Below, in pieces: positions 1 through 8,436 of a DNA stretch of 64,000 nucleotides. This DNA comes from Opitutia bacterium (GTDB lineage: Bacteria; Verrucomicrobiota; Verrucomicrobiia; Opitutales; Opitutaceae), in NCBI GenBank assembly GCA_947453695.1, contig CANGHW010000014.1, positions 1 to 64,000 on the forward strand. Direction: 5' to 3'. Every line of letters starts with the position of its first letter. Position 1 is the stretch's first letter. The position numbers and the translations under genes are program-made. The notes beneath the pieces are model-generated. The model saw nothing but the letters and a program-made list of their open reading frames with translations, ran no database searches and was not told where the DNA came from.

Positions 1-1
1 C

Positions 2-448
2 CTACTCGGCGTCGCTGCCCAACTCTACGCCGCCCTCCGCCTCGCCACCACCTGCGGTCGCTCCGGTCGCCTGTTAACCCTCACGTGGAGCGCCGCCGCC
101 GCCGTTGGCCTGCTCACCCTCACCACCACCAACCTCACGCTCAACCTCCCCTACAAACGCGCTCAGGACATCGCGAGCCTCGCGCAAATCCGCAGCTACC
201 TCGTCGACCGCGATGCCACCGTCTTCACGCGCGACCCACTCTATCCCGGCCCCCACCCCGATCCCACGGTCGTGCAACGCGTGCTTGACGATCCCGTCCT
301 CCGGCCGGTCCTGCCCGTTGCCTTCTTTACCGACTACCCCGGCCCTGCCGGCGAAAATCCTCCCTGGGTCATCGCGCACGGCCGCTCTCTCACGCTTATC
401 GCCTGCGCCACCCTCGCCCTCATCCTCCTTTGGCCGCGCCGCCGCTGA
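2..448 (+). CDS. Membrane protein of unknown function, C-terminal part (5' end outside window)
   Basis: The frame is open from the window edge to a TGA and gives about 148 residues with no plausible start, so the N-terminus lies upstream. A hydrophobic stretch sits near residues 25-45 (LLTLTWSAAAAVGLLTL), followed by a soluble loop of about 85 residues and a final membrane segment (LTLIACATLALILLW) ending in an arginine-rich tail, a typical inside-positive end. The loop between the two membrane segments is the kind seen in polytopic envelope proteins. I recognise no family. It lies next to a long glycan region and may belong to it, but that is inference. Confidence 0.6.
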   Translation, partial: LLGVAAQLYAALRLATTCGRSGRLLTLTWSAAAAVGLLTLTTTNLTLNLPYKRAQDIASLAQIRSYLVDRDATVFTRDPLYPGPHPDPTVVQRVLDDPVLRPVLPVAFFTDYPGPAGENPPWVIAHGRSLTLIACATLALILLWPRRR

Positions 449-587
449 CCGCCGCCGCGCTCCGCCGACACCACGCGCTCCCCTACGCGGCTTCCCTGAC
501 ATCGAAATTCGGACCGTGCGACTCGATGTCCAAATCCGACTCCTCACGTTCGCCCGCTGGCCTCACACCCACGCCTACTGCCTACAG

Positions 588-608
588 TAGTGCGGACCTC
601 AGTCCGCC
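588..608. repeat. Short intergenic palindrome (GCGGAC-ctca-GTCCGC)
   Basis: A perfect 6-bp inverted repeat, GCGGAC/GTCCGC, with a 4-base loop, preceded by TAG. Its build (TAG + inverted repeat of a G/C-rich arm around a short loop) matches the longer palindromes at 38351 and 58933. It lies upstream of the chosen start of the next gene. No T-run follows, so it is not a normal terminator. Confidence 0.45.
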
Positions 609-642
609 TTCACATCCCCTCTCACCGCTACTGTCTTTACCG

Positions 643-1074
643 ATGCCCGCGCGCCTCTGGTTCATCTTGCGCCTGTCGATTATCGCGTCGTTTTCCGCGA
701 GTGGCTTCGACACTGAGTTGACCAAGGACGACCTCTCTGTGCCCCCGATCGTCTTCGTCATCATCCGCGCCAGCATTCCGCTGGTGGCGGTGATTCAATA
801 CGCGGGTTTAAACACCGTAAGAAGATCCCCCCGCCCTTCCCACGATTGGAACGCATCCCTCTGGTTTTCACCCCTGCTCAGGAACCCGCAAAGCTTCATG
901 CTCACTGGAGCCCTCGCGATGATCGCCTTTGGCCTTTCGGTGACCATCAACCACCTCGTTTTTTCCGGTTGCAACCCAGTCATCGCATGCGCCGCTCTCT
1001 CGATGGGACTCGGCACCTTGGCCGGTCTACTCGCCTTTCGCCGTCGCCACCTCAAAATCCAGGCGTCTTGTTAA
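643..1074 (+). CDS. Small hypothetical membrane protein (143 aa)
   Basis: The ATG at 643 is chosen although the frame is open further upstream. The upstream part is low-complexity Ser/Pro sequence and contains a dispersed palindrome. From 643 the protein starts MPARLWFILRLSIIASF, a membrane segment with positive flanks. Further hydrophobic segments follow near residues 40-55 (PPIVFVIIRASIPLVAVI), 85-103 and 110-130. The end is basic (AFRRRHLKIQ). Three or four membrane spans are likely. I recognise no family or catalytic motif. It stands alone, followed by a stretch of gene debris, and may itself be poorly conserved. Confidence 0.45.
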   Translation: MPARLWFILRLSIIASFSASGFDTELTKDDLSVPPIVFVIIRASIPLVAVIQYAGLNTVRRSPRPSHDWNASLWFSPLLRNPQSFMLTGALAMIAFGLSVTINHLVFSGCNPVIACAALSMGLGTLAGLLAFRRRHLKIQASC

Positions 1075-1179
1075 ATTCATCCTTCAGCACTCGGAGCGTT
1101 CCATACCATGCCTCGAAAACGCCAAGATACCATTCGCGCAAAATCGAAAATGCCTGAAGAACACAACTGGGAGCTATGA

Positions 1180-1296
1180 AGGTCGGTATCATTGTATCGC
1201 TATCGCATCTTTGGACAGAACGATGGTTACGAAATCTACAGTTTAGGTCCCGATGGAGTGATTAGCGGAGACGACATCCGTTACGCCTCTCGGTGA
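1180..1296 (+). pseudogene. Possible remnant of a type II secretion pseudopilin (GspG-like) C-terminus
   Basis: A short open stretch between stops encodes YRYR followed by DGYEIYSLGPDG, then a TGA about 13 codons later. The pattern 'Y.yR....YEIYSLGpDG' is the usual end of GspG-like major pseudopilins, where it forms part of the calcium-binding loop. No start codon, no N-terminal FTLxE helix and no longer frame precede it; a TGA lies directly upstream in frame. It is best read as the surviving tail of a decayed gene. The match is a short motif judged by eye, so chance similarity is possible. Confidence 0.35.
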
Positions 1297-1343
1297 GAAA
1301 GGTTCCATGGCAAAAGCCGTGTAGCGACTGTTGACGGCCCTAT

Positions 1344-1529
1344 TCAACTGTCGCCACGACCGCCCTTACTTCGCCCCCATTTCATCGGCAGATACTTCAC
1401 GGCGGGAAAATCCTTGAATTGCTCGTCTTGCGTCCAATGCGAGGCTCCAGGCCAGAGTTTCGTCGCGCAGATCAAGCCCTCGGCCAACGGGAGAACGGAG
1501 CGCGCCGCGTTCCCGCGCCCACCCTTCAT
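1344..1529 (-). pseudogene. Possible remnant of a PIN-domain (VapC-type) toxin C-terminus
   Basis: The 61-codon frame contains LAEGLICATKLWPGASHWTQDEQF and then KDFPAVKYLP when read in pieces. This resembles the last third of VapC-type PIN ribonucleases, where an 'iAatAl..ga.lwTrD..F' segment carries a late catalytic Asp (here in WTQDEQF) before a 'p.vkyl' strand. The first three quarters of a PIN domain, including the first acidic residues, are absent, so it should be inactive. Its ATG overlaps the stop of the upstream gene by 4 bases (ATGA), which could still allow translation. An antitoxin partner is not visible. Confidence 0.4.
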
Positions 1530-2371
1530 GCCCGCTGCTTCACCTTCCGCCGCACCACCGGAAACCCGATGATCTGAGCACTCGGGGCGATCATTCTGGT
1601 GGTCGTTGGCGCCGCGCCGGCCAACGCCACCGCCGACCGCCCACCCGCGGTGATCGGCTCCGGCGATTCCTCCGTCGGGCGCACAGGCAGGTTAAGCTCT
1701 CCGCCGACCGCGTAGGGCGCCAACTCCGCCAGTTTTTCCTCCAGCGACATCGTCGCCCGCGCCGAAAACGAGAGAAACGCGACGATCGCATTCAGATTGG
1801 CATCCTGCTGGTCCAGCGCGTCGAACCGCCGCTTCAGGCAGATATTGATTCGCTCCAGCTCGGTAAAGAGTTGGCCGAGGCCCTTGAGCGTCCAGTCGGG
1901 CACGCCGCCCTGGCCCGCCACGAGATACTGCTGAATGAGGTAGGCGCCCGTGATCCGGACCAGCGTCTCCTCAAAGTTTCCGAAAGGCAGATGCAGCCGT
2001 GCCGGCCCCTTTAGACGGCCGAGAATCGGGCAGCCACATGTAGCCATCTTCAGCCCCATGAGCGAGCGCAGCGCCGATTGCGTGTCCGTGCGTTTTACCA
2101 CGGTGCGCTCCGGCGTGCGGACTTCGACATCCACGGTCTCATGCGAAATCAGCCCCGCAAATGCCGTCGCGATCTCCTCCAACGCCAGCGCGGCCGGGCA
2201 ATGCGGGTGCTCCGCCACCGCCAAAGGACACCCCGCGCATTGACCATAGTCCAGCGCGGTCCAGAAGGCCGGGGCCGACACCCGCGCCGCCTTACAGGTC
2301 TTCACGGCTTCGCCCTCCGTCTCGAAGGTGAGCACGCGCGCGTCCGCAAACTTGAAGGTGTATACGATCAC
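1526..2371 (-). CDS. Conserved-looking hypothetical protein with two Cys motifs (281 aa)
   Basis: A soluble 281-residue protein beginning MIVYTFKFADARVLTFE, an N-terminal beta-rich segment. Two cysteine clusters follow: CAGCPLAVAEHPHC near residues 45-58 and TCGCPILG near 111-118. The middle (LHLPFGNFEETLVRI, then helices with LGQLFTELERIN) looks alpha-helical. The last 50 residues are low-complexity and basic. The layout is reminiscent of a bacterial family of unknown function often labelled DUF6901; that name is from memory and was not checked. The Cys pattern could bind a metal. It overlaps the downstream PIN-like remnant by 4 bases, so both were probably once co-transcribed. Confidence 0.6.
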   Translation of the reverse strand: MIVYTFKFADARVLTFETEGEAVKTCKAARVSAPAFWTALDYGQCAGCPLAVAEHPHCPAALALEEIATAFAGLISHETVDVEVRTPERTVVKRTDTQSALRSLMGLKMATCGCPILGRLKGPARLHLPFGNFEETLVRITGAYLIQQYLVAGQGGVPDWTLKGLGQLFTELERINICLKRRFDALDQQDANLNAIVAFLSFSARATMSLEEKLAELAPYAVGGELNLPVRPTEESPEPITAGGRSAVALAGAAPTTTRMIAPSAQIIGFPVVRRKVKQRA

Positions 2372-2442
2372 ATCCGGTTCCTCATCGGCTCAAAACGACC
2401 GCACCGGAGCGAAATCTAACACCCGGACTTCCGCACTCTACC

Positions 2443-3426
2443 TCACACCGGCCGCACGCGGCGGTGCCCGCGCAGCTTCGCCCGCGCCAGCGCCACGGCC
2501 TTCCATAGCCCAAATGCCACCCGATACTTCGTCCGCGCGCCCCACGCCCGCAACGCCCCAACCACGCCCGCCGCCTCCGCCCCCCGCGGCACGAAGTGCT
2601 TGAGATAAACCTCGCGGTTCGCGTCGAAAATCGCCCGCGACATCGCGTCAAAATCCTTGGCCACGCTCACCCCCTTCAAATGCGTAATTTGCACCCGCCC
2701 GTCATACACCACGCGAAATCCCGCCTCATTCACTCGAATACACAGGTCGAGATCGTCGCCATACATGAAAAAGGCCTCGTCAAACACTGCACCGTCCTCC
2801 GCGATTTCTTCGGCAAACAACCACCTCGCCCCGAGCATGAAGGCCCCGTTGATCGCCCCCACATCGTAGCTCTCGTCGTCCGGCAAAAACGTCAGGTTGT
2901 AGCCCGCCACCCATGCCCACTTGGGCCACCGCCCCGCCAGTCCACTCGCCCGGCAAAACCCGTCCCACAACGTCGGAATTCCGCGCCGACACGCCAGATC
3001 CATCGAACCATCCGCCAGCACGAGCTTCGGCGAGATCAACCCGATCTCCACATCTTCCTCCAGCCGCGCGAGACAGTGCTCCAGCGCCGCCGCATTCACA
3101 ACCGTGTCCGGGTTGAGAAACAGCACGAACTCCCCGCGCGTCCGCGCGTAGCCGAGGTTGTTCGCGCGCCCAAATCCCAGATTCCTCTCCGCCACCACGT
3201 AATCCACCCACGAAAAATCCCGCCGCACCCTTTCCCCCACGCCCAACCCCTGCGGCCCATCACCCGGCGAATTGTCCACCACACACACTTCTACCGCACC
3301 ACGCGTCCCGTTTTCCCTCTGCAACTCCCGCGGAATCGACCCCAGACACGCGCCAATTTCGTCGCGCGATTTATACGCGACGATGATGATCGAGAGCAGC
3401 GGCCGCTCCGGCGTCACAGCATTCAC
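2443..3426 (-). CDS. Glycosyltransferase family 2, rhamnosyltransferase-like
   Basis: A GT-A fold transferase of the COG1216/WcaA type, acting at the cytoplasmic membrane face to add a sugar to a glycan. It opens with PLLSIIIVAYKSRDEI, then VCVVDNSPGDG, the NLGFGRANNLGY motif typical of this group, and the metal-binding LFLNPDT. The acceptor part has GAINGAFMLGAR and FFMYGDDLDLCIRV, the usual rhamnosyltransferase-type signature. The start is a choice: the frame opens at a TTG at 3462, but a GTG at 3426 lies a few codons before the first beta-strand and is preferred; GTG 3417 is also possible. The sugar donor cannot be read from sequence. Confidence 0.85.
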   Translation of the reverse strand: MNAVTPERPLLSIIIVAYKSRDEIGACLGSIPRELQRENGTRGAVEVCVVDNSPGDGPQGLGVGERVRRDFSWVDYVVAERNLGFGRANNLGYARTRGEFVLFLNPDTVVNAAALEHCLARLEEDVEIGLISPKLVLADGSMDLACRRGIPTLWDGFCRASGLAGRWPKWAWVAGYNLTFLPDDESYDVGAINGAFMLGARWLFAEEIAEDGAVFDEAFFMYGDDLDLCIRVNEAGFRVVYDGRVQITHLKGVSVAKDFDAMSRAIFDANREVYLKHFVPRGAEAAGVVGALRAWGARTKYRVAFGLWKAVALARAKLRGHRRVRPV

Positions 3427-3501
3427 CCGCGTATCCTCCACCGCCGCCCCGCAGCCCCGCAATCCCGCGCCGCTAGAAAATTTTCCGCCCGCCGATTCCG
3501 G

Positions 3502-3543
3502 GTTCGACGTTCAAAGTTCATTGTTCAGCGTTCGTCGTTCGAC
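3502..3543. repeat. Six tandem 7-bp units GTTCNNN
   Basis: Six consecutive heptamers: GTTCGAC, GTTCAAA, GTTCATT, GTTCAGC, GTTCGTC, GTTCGAC. The first four bases are invariant and the last three vary. The array ends 16 bases before the ATG of the next gene and lies in the divergent region between two glycosyltransferase genes. Similar 7-bp periodicity occurs at four other start-proximal places in this window. Confidence 0.8.
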
Positions 3544-3559
3544 CTCAGCCCTCCGCTTC

Positions 3560-4318
3560 ATGCCTGCCGCCGACTCCCGCCCCCCCGCTGCCGCGCCTCC
3601 CCTGAGCGTCATCATCGTCTGCAAGAACCCCGGCCCAAAGCTACGCGCCGCACTCGCCAGCGTGTGGGAACAACTTCACGTCCCCACCGACCTCGTGATC
3701 GTCGATGGCGGCTCGAACGACGGCACCGTCGCCTGGCTCGAATCCCACCGCGCCCGCCTTGGCACCCTCCTCACCGGCCCTGACACCGGCATTTACGATG
3801 CCATGAACCGCGGCGTCGCTGCCGCCCGCGGCGAGTGGATTCTTTTTCTCGGAGCCGACGATCGCCTCGTCGGCGACATGGTGCTCAGTGAAGCCGTCAA
3901 CTGGATGCAGAAAACCGAAGCCGGCGTCGCCGCCGGTGAAGCCGCCTTCGACGACGGTCGCATCTACAAACTCCGCTCCCAGGTGAATCCCCTCGCGCGC
4001 AACTTCGTCCATCACCAGGCCACGTTCTACCGTCGCTCGCTCTTCACGGAAAACGACGGCTTCGACACCTCGCTCACGATCATGGCCGACTACGAGTTTA
4101 ATGTCCGCCTCTGGAAAAACCGCGTGCGCTTCAAACCTATCCCGCTCCGCATCGCCGCCTGCGGCTCGGGCGGAGTGAGTGACTCCGGCGCCTGGCGCGG
4201 CTACCGCGAAGAAATAACCGTGCGCCACCGCTACTTCAGCTTCGGTCGCTGCCTCCTTTGGGACGTCTTGTCCGTCGTCCGCTTTCTGCGCAAAAAATTG
4301 GTCCGCTTGGGTAAATAG
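3560..4318 (+). CDS. Glycosyltransferase family 2 (WcaA-like)
   Basis: A 252-residue GT2 transferase. The N-terminal Rossmann-like half has PLSVIIVCKNPGPKLR, DLVIVDGGSNDGT, GPDTGIYDAMNRGVAAARGEW and the metal/donor motif LFLGADD. The 'D.GIYDAMN.G...A.GEwi.fL.aDD' run is typical of WcaA/PglI-like transferases. The C-terminal half carries HHQATFYRRSLF and FDTSLTIMADYEFNVRLW, the usual acceptor-side region with the catalytic Asp. Start: ATG directly after the GTTC heptamer array; the frame stays open upstream, but that part is low-complexity. It is transcribed away from the rhamnosyltransferase-like gene and probably adds a sugar to a surface polysaccharide. Confidence 0.85.
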   Translation: MPAADSRPPAAAPPLSVIIVCKNPGPKLRAALASVWEQLHVPTDLVIVDGGSNDGTVAWLESHRARLGTLLTGPDTGIYDAMNRGVAAARGEWILFLGADDRLVGDMVLSEAVNWMQKTEAGVAAGEAAFDDGRIYKLRSQVNPLARNFVHHQATFYRRSLFTENDGFDTSLTIMADYEFNVRLWKNRVRFKPIPLRIAACGSGGVSDSGAWRGYREEITVRHRYFSFGRCLLWDVLSVVRFLRKKLVRLGK

Positions 4319-4366
4319 GGGACCGGCACCCCCATGCCTTCCGGTGGGTGGGTCACCGCCCCTCTC

Positions 4367-5425
4367 TCAATCGCGCGACCGCCGGAGGGCCGCCAGCATT
4401 TGGCCCGACCAGCGACCAAGTCCACCGCGTAGGTTCCAAAATCCATCTCCGGCCCGCAGCCAAACTCCTCCGAATACGACTCGCATCGCAAACGCCTGCC
4501 ACCACTCACGTCCGCCCCGTGACCCTGTCCCGCGCACGGGAAAATCAAACCCCACCCGCTGGGCGGCAATCTCGTCCCTCGCCGCGAGCAACGCCCGCAC
4601 ATACGGCCCGTAGATCGCACTACGCATCGCCCGCGGCATCACGCCATACTCAAGCTGCCCCGACTGCCACCAACGCTCGCCCCCCTCCGGCCGGAACCGC
4701 GCAAAGTGAAAAACCACCAACGGTTGCTCGGCCGCGCTCACCGCCTCCGCCCAATTCCATGGCGCCAGATTCACGCCCCGATGCCCGAGCACCAGCAACC
4801 CCGCACCCAGCCGCTCCGGCCACGCATCGAGATATTTTTGATCCGCATATTTCCCGTCCTCCAGACGATCGTAGCACCAGGCCAAGCACTCCCGCCTCCA
4901 CTCGTCCAAACAGCCTCGTCCCGCCGTATCATTCCGCCAAGCCAGCACCCCCACATTAAACTTGCCGTGCCGCTCATACCGCCGGAGCCACGCGGGAAAC
5001 CGATGTTCCGTTACCAGCACGCTCGCCCGGACCTCATCCATTGCAGAGAAAATCGGCTCCGGACTAGCGAAGAAGAACAAGTCGGCATCGAGATAAGTGA
5101 TGCGCTCGATTCCCACTCCGTCACCACTACGCGTCCCGTGCTTCGCCAACAACCACCGCGGCCAGCAGGGCGATAGGGTGAAATAATACTCCACCTGCGA
5201 GCGATTCGCTTTCGCCTTCATGAGCTCCGCATCGCCAGCCTCCACCTCCTCCAGCGGCACCACGCGCAAACGCTTTCCACCTAGGTCGCGCAACACATCC
5301 GCGGTAAAATCATCCAGGGCGAGCACCCACAGCACCGCCTCGGAATCGTGCCCTGAGAGTGACCGCCACATCGCAAGCCCCTGAATCAAAAACCCGCGGT
5401 CAAAATACGTGCAGTAGTGGTTCAT
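4367..5425 (-). CDS. Glycosyltransferase, GT8-like / nucleotide-diphospho-sugar transferase
   Basis: A 352-residue protein starting MNHYCTYFDRGFLIQGLAMW, the typical opening of GT-A transferases that use the free-standing 'find a moving monument' layout of GT8-like families. A DXD motif appears as TYLDADLFFF near residues 112-121, followed by HRFPAWLRRYERHGKFNVGVLAWRN in pieces and ADQKYLDAWPER, where an Asp-Gln pair is common in the group. It is the last gene of a six-gene operon whose members overlap by 4 bases; its ATG overlaps the stop of the upstream methyltransferase. It likely adds a sugar to the glycan built by this operon; donor unknown. Confidence 0.75.
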   Translation of the reverse strand: MNHYCTYFDRGFLIQGLAMWRSLSGHDSEAVLWVLALDDFTADVLRDLGGKRLRVVPLEEVEAGDAELMKAKANRSQVEYYFTLSPCWPRWLLAKHGTRSGDGVGIERITYLDADLFFFASPEPIFSAMDEVRASVLVTEHRFPAWLRRYERHGKFNVGVLAWRNDTAGRGCLDEWRRECLAWCYDRLEDGKYADQKYLDAWPERLGAGLLVLGHRGVNLAPWNWAEAVSAAEQPLVVFHFARFRPEGGERWWQSGQLEYGVMPRAMRSAIYGPYVRALLAARDEIAAQRVGFDFPVRGTGSRGGREWWQAFAMRVVFGGVWLRAGDGFWNLRGGLGRWSGQMLAALRRSRD

Positions 5426-6162
5426 CGCCCCTCGCCTGGCGCCCGCTTCCGGGCGAGCACGACATTATCCAAATAGAAATCAGGATTGCCCGGCAGCATC
5501 GCCCCGAGCACCGCGCCCAGCAGATTCACTGGCGCGATCATCACAAGTTGCACTACCCCATTCGCTGCCGGGCTGCTGGTTCGAGTGACCTTGAAAATCC
5601 ATCCGCTCAACAGCTGCGCCAGCGCACGAAGATCCGCGACACTCTTGCGCTGCTCCACCACGTCGAAACCCGAGCGTTCCAGCAGTGCCCGCAATCCAAA
5701 AGACGAATAGCGCGCAAAATCATGGGGCTGTTCATGTTCGTCCCACGCAAATGGCACGGTCAGCACCAACCGCCCGTTGGGCCGGAGGACACGGTGGATT
5801 TCTCGCAAAAATTCCTCCGGCGTGAACACATGTTCGAGCACTTGCGAGCAGAGCACACCATCAAAACTCGCCTCTGCCAGCGGCAGCGTCTTTCCGTCAA
5901 AAAACACATCCACGTCCCCATGCCCCCGCGTCGCCGGCGTGTCCACATCGACCCCCACATAGCGCACCGCCCCCGTCGCCAAAGCGCGATACGGTTTCCG
6001 TCCACACCCCACATCGAGCACCGCACCACTCAGTAGCGGCAATAACTCGCCCAGTTCGGTCCGCAGCCCATTGCGCGCAAAGTAAAACGGATTGACCAGC
6101 ATGCCGAGCCAGCCCGGGTGAAATTGCTCCTTCCTCCAACGACGACGCAGCGCGGTTATCAT
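5422..6162 (-). CDS. Class I SAM-dependent methyltransferase (glycan cluster)
   Basis: A 246-residue methyltransferase. Motif I is AVLDVGCGRKPYR, motif II ends VGVDVDTP, and the post-motif region has GVLCSQVLEHVFTPEEFL followed by RVLRPNGRLVLTVP. This is the Methyltransf_11/type 11 pattern seen in many cell-surface carbohydrate clusters. A late hydrophobic helix (VVQLVMIAPVNLLGAVLGAML) may contact the membrane. The ATG at 6162 overlaps the upstream stop by 4 bases; longer in-frame starts would run through the upstream gene. Its role is probably methylating a sugar or lipid intermediate. Confidence 0.8.
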   Translation of the reverse strand: MITALRRRWRKEQFHPGWLGMLVNPFYFARNGLRTELGELLPLLSGAVLDVGCGRKPYRALATGAVRYVGVDVDTPATRGHGDVDVFFDGKTLPLAEASFDGVLCSQVLEHVFTPEEFLREIHRVLRPNGRLVLTVPFAWDEHEQPHDFARYSSFGLRALLERSGFDVVEQRKSVADLRALAQLLSGWIFKVTRTSSPAANGVVQLVMIAPVNLLGAVLGAMLPGNPDFYLDNVVLARKRAPGEGR

Positions 6163-6983
6163 GCCTTCGCTCCCGGCTCCCGTCGCACGAAGTAGAAGCC
6201 ACGAAACTCCGCCCCGCCCGCCGGCAAATCCTGTCCGCCAAATTCGGTGCGCAACTCGTAGCGTTCCGCAAAGTGCCGCAGCAGGCGCGGTCGCGCTAGC
6301 AACCACGCCGGATAGCTCGCCGTGCCGATGTGAGCCGGCACCTCCTGCACCGCCAGCCGGTCCCGCTCGCCGGGAATGATCGCATTGCGATCCAAGATCA
6401 CCCCGGAAAAATCCTGTCGCACAATTTCTGCCAACAGTGCGTGCGGCTCTTCCATCCATCCGACCACGCCCGACAGCAGGGCCACGGTCGGTGCCACCGC
6501 TTCCACGGCCGTCGCAATGTCCGGATGAAACGTAAGCTCCTCCGTCGCGAATTCCCGCCGCCCCGCCTCCACAAACATAGGCTGCTCCACCACGGCCCAG
6601 CGCACATCCGCCACACCGCGCCATAATGCCCGGTGCTGAAAATACCAACTGCCCAACGATCCACCGAAATCCAGCACCGCCAGTCGCCCTCCGTGCCTCG
6701 CCGCTTCCGCCAGCAGACACGCCGCCACCGGCCACACAAACGCCGGCTGCGCAAACGTCACCCCATCGCGCTCAAATGCCGCCCGCCCGTCCCGCACTGC
6801 CCGCGCCGCCTCTACCACGCGTTGAAGAATCGCCGGCGTGTCGTATCCCCGCGACGCCGCCCGCGCCTCGGCCCACGACGAGAAATCACCTACATAGCGG
6901 ACACGTCGAAACCGTCGCTCATAGGCGTCGGCCAGCAGCGGCGGCAACACACTCCGCACCTGTTTTTTCCAACCGTGGCTCAT
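6159..6983 (-). CDS. Putative methyltransferase, TIGR04325 family
   Basis: A 274-residue protein with the TIGR04325 (LIC12133-type) layout. N-terminal FSSWAEARAASRGYDTPAIL matches the 'W..A...s.GYd...il' block. Then comes the SAM-binding stretch RLAVLDFGGSLGSWYF, WAVVEQPMFVEAGRREF, and the block VALLSGVVGWMEEP. It ends FRGFYFVRRE. These proteins are found next to glycan-transferase genes and are thought to be sugar methyltransferases; the exact substrate is not known. It shares 4-base overlaps with both neighbours, so it is certainly part of the operon starting at the flippase. Confidence 0.8.
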   Translation of the reverse strand: MSHGWKKQVRSVLPPLLADAYERRFRRVRYVGDFSSWAEARAASRGYDTPAILQRVVEAARAVRDGRAAFERDGVTFAQPAFVWPVAACLLAEAARHGGRLAVLDFGGSLGSWYFQHRALWRGVADVRWAVVEQPMFVEAGRREFATEELTFHPDIATAVEAVAPTVALLSGVVGWMEEPHALLAEIVRQDFSGVILDRNAIIPGERDRLAVQEVPAHIGTASYPAWLLARPRLLRHFAERYELRTEFGGQDLPAGGAEFRGFYFVRREPGAKA

Positions 6984-7738
6984 GGCGGCACCACCGACTC
7001 AGACGGGGGACACTCCAGCAACGGCGCCGGCGTATCCGTCGTTCGCCAGCGGGCATTGCCTATGAAATACGCCCGGAGCACCGCGCGTGCATCCGCCTCC
7101 GTGTAGCGCCCCGCCCGCACCTGCGTCCAGCTCTGCACCGCGCGCTCCCGCACCGTCGCCACCGGCAAATAATGCAACGGCACCGTGTCGTGCCCCAATG
7201 CCGCCAGCGCACTCACACGGTGATTCCCATCTAGCACGAGAAAGACCTCCGCCCCGTCCGCCTGGACGAGCTTCCGTGCCGTGATCCCATTGTAGCGGTC
7301 CTCGAGAAACCCATTTCGGCGGATCGAGAAGATCGCCCGCTCCAACCAGAAAAATTCCTGTTCGATCCGGAACCACGGAATACCTTCTTCGCAAAACTGC
7401 GTGATGATGTCGGGGTAGCCCAGCGGATCGACAAACCATCCGTCGTCCGCCGGAACGCGCCTCGCCCAAGGATAGTGCCACAGGCCGTGCTTGCCTCCGA
7501 GTTCGACGCCCAATGCCTCGCCAAAATTGCGCGGACGATAGTGTCGCAGAAACTCCACCAACCAGGCCCGCGCCGCCCCGCGATCTCCCTCGCTCACGAT
7601 TTTACGCGCGTAGGTTTCGTAAGGATGTGGCTCGCCGCGCCCATAGCGAAACGCGCCATAGTGCACACATTGCGCCAGCGGCACGACGGCCCGCCGTCCC
7701 AAAAACCGGAAGAGCACCCGCATCTTCAGCGGCATCAT
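6980..7738 (-). CDS. ParB/Srx-nuclease-fold-like protein in glycan operon
   Basis: A 252-residue protein with the short ParB-like motif LVLDGNHRVSALAALGHDTVPLH in pieces near residues 190-212; 'D G.HR..Aa...G...vp' is the hallmark of ParB N-terminal-like domains, which bind or hydrolyse nucleotides. The first half (FGEALGVELGGKHGLW, GWFVDPLGYPDIITQF) is not recognisable. There is no DNA-binding helix-turn-helix, so it is not a partition protein. Proteins like this occur in polysaccharide clusters, and an odd sugar-kinase or nucleotidyl role is possible. ATG 7738 overlaps the upstream stop (ATGA), favouring this start over any of the longer ones. Confidence 0.65.
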   Translation of the reverse strand: MMPLKMRVLFRFLGRRAVVPLAQCVHYGAFRYGRGEPHPYETYARKIVSEGDRGAARAWLVEFLRHYRPRNFGEALGVELGGKHGLWHYPWARRVPADDGWFVDPLGYPDIITQFCEEGIPWFRIEQEFFWLERAIFSIRRNGFLEDRYNGITARKLVQADGAEVFLVLDGNHRVSALAALGHDTVPLHYLPVATVRERAVQSWTQVRAGRYTEADARAVLRAYFIGNARWRTTDTPAPLLECPPSESVVPP

Positions 7739-8436
7739 GCCTGACTTCCCTCCCGCCTCAGCACAAACACCCTTGCCGGACGACCTTCGTAATCTGTCAG
7801 CGTCTCTACGCGCACCACTCGCAATCCACTCCGCGCCATCATCGCCCGCAGTGCCGGTTCGTTGTGCACAAAGTTTGTGATGTGGGACCATGGCTTTGCG
7901 CCGGCTGATCGCCGCGGGAGCCAGGTCCTCACTTTTCGTTTCAACGCACTCCACGCCAAGCGCGCTGGCCCTCCTGCTTCGACGCCAAACACCTCCACGA
8001 CAATTTCCCCGCGGCATACTCTCGCCAGCTCGCGCAACACCCGCTCCGCCACGTCCGCTGGCACCAAATGAAACAGCCGCCAGCAGATCGCGAAATCGAA
8101 CGCTCCGTCGCCGTGCCGCAATGCCTCCGCGTCCCCCTGCTCCACGACGACCGTCGCACCATCAGGCGCCCATTGCCCACGTAACGCAGCCAGCATGTCT
8201 TCCGAAATATCGACTGCTTGCACCTGCGCCCCGCGAGCCCGAAAAATTCCAATAAACCGTCCCGTGCCCGCCGGCACATCCAGGACCTTCGCGCCGGACG
8301 GAACCCCTCGCGCCCATGTTTCCACCCAGGCCTGTTCTTTTTGCCAGACCGGCTCACCGACCCTATCCCGATCGTAATTAACCGCCACGTCACCATGGTA
8401 GGCAGTCTTGCCGGCGTAAGTGGAGGGGCGCGTCAT
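7735..8436 (-). CDS. Class I SAM-dependent methyltransferase (glycan cluster)
   Basis: A 233-residue methyltransferase with motif I AKVLDVPAGTGRFIG, motif II QAVDISEDML, VVEQGDAEALRHGDGAFDF and the helix-strand ICWRLFHLV. This is the Methyltransf_25/11 type. A Pro replaces the first Gly of the usual 'DxGxGxG', giving DVPAGTG, a variant seen in active enzymes. It is the second gene of the operon and overlaps both neighbours by 4 bases. Together with two further methyltransferases it suggests that the glycan carries several O- or C-methyl groups. Confidence 0.8.
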   Translation of the reverse strand: MTRPSTYAGKTAYHGDVAVNYDRDRVGEPVWQKEQAWVETWARGVPSGAKVLDVPAGTGRFIGIFRARGAQVQAVDISEDMLAALRGQWAPDGATVVVEQGDAEALRHGDGAFDFAICWRLFHLVPADVAERVLRELARVCRGEIVVEVFGVEAGGPARLAWSALKRKVRTWLPRRSAGAKPWSHITNFVHNEPALRAMMARSGLRVVRVETLTDYEGRPARVFVLRREGSQA

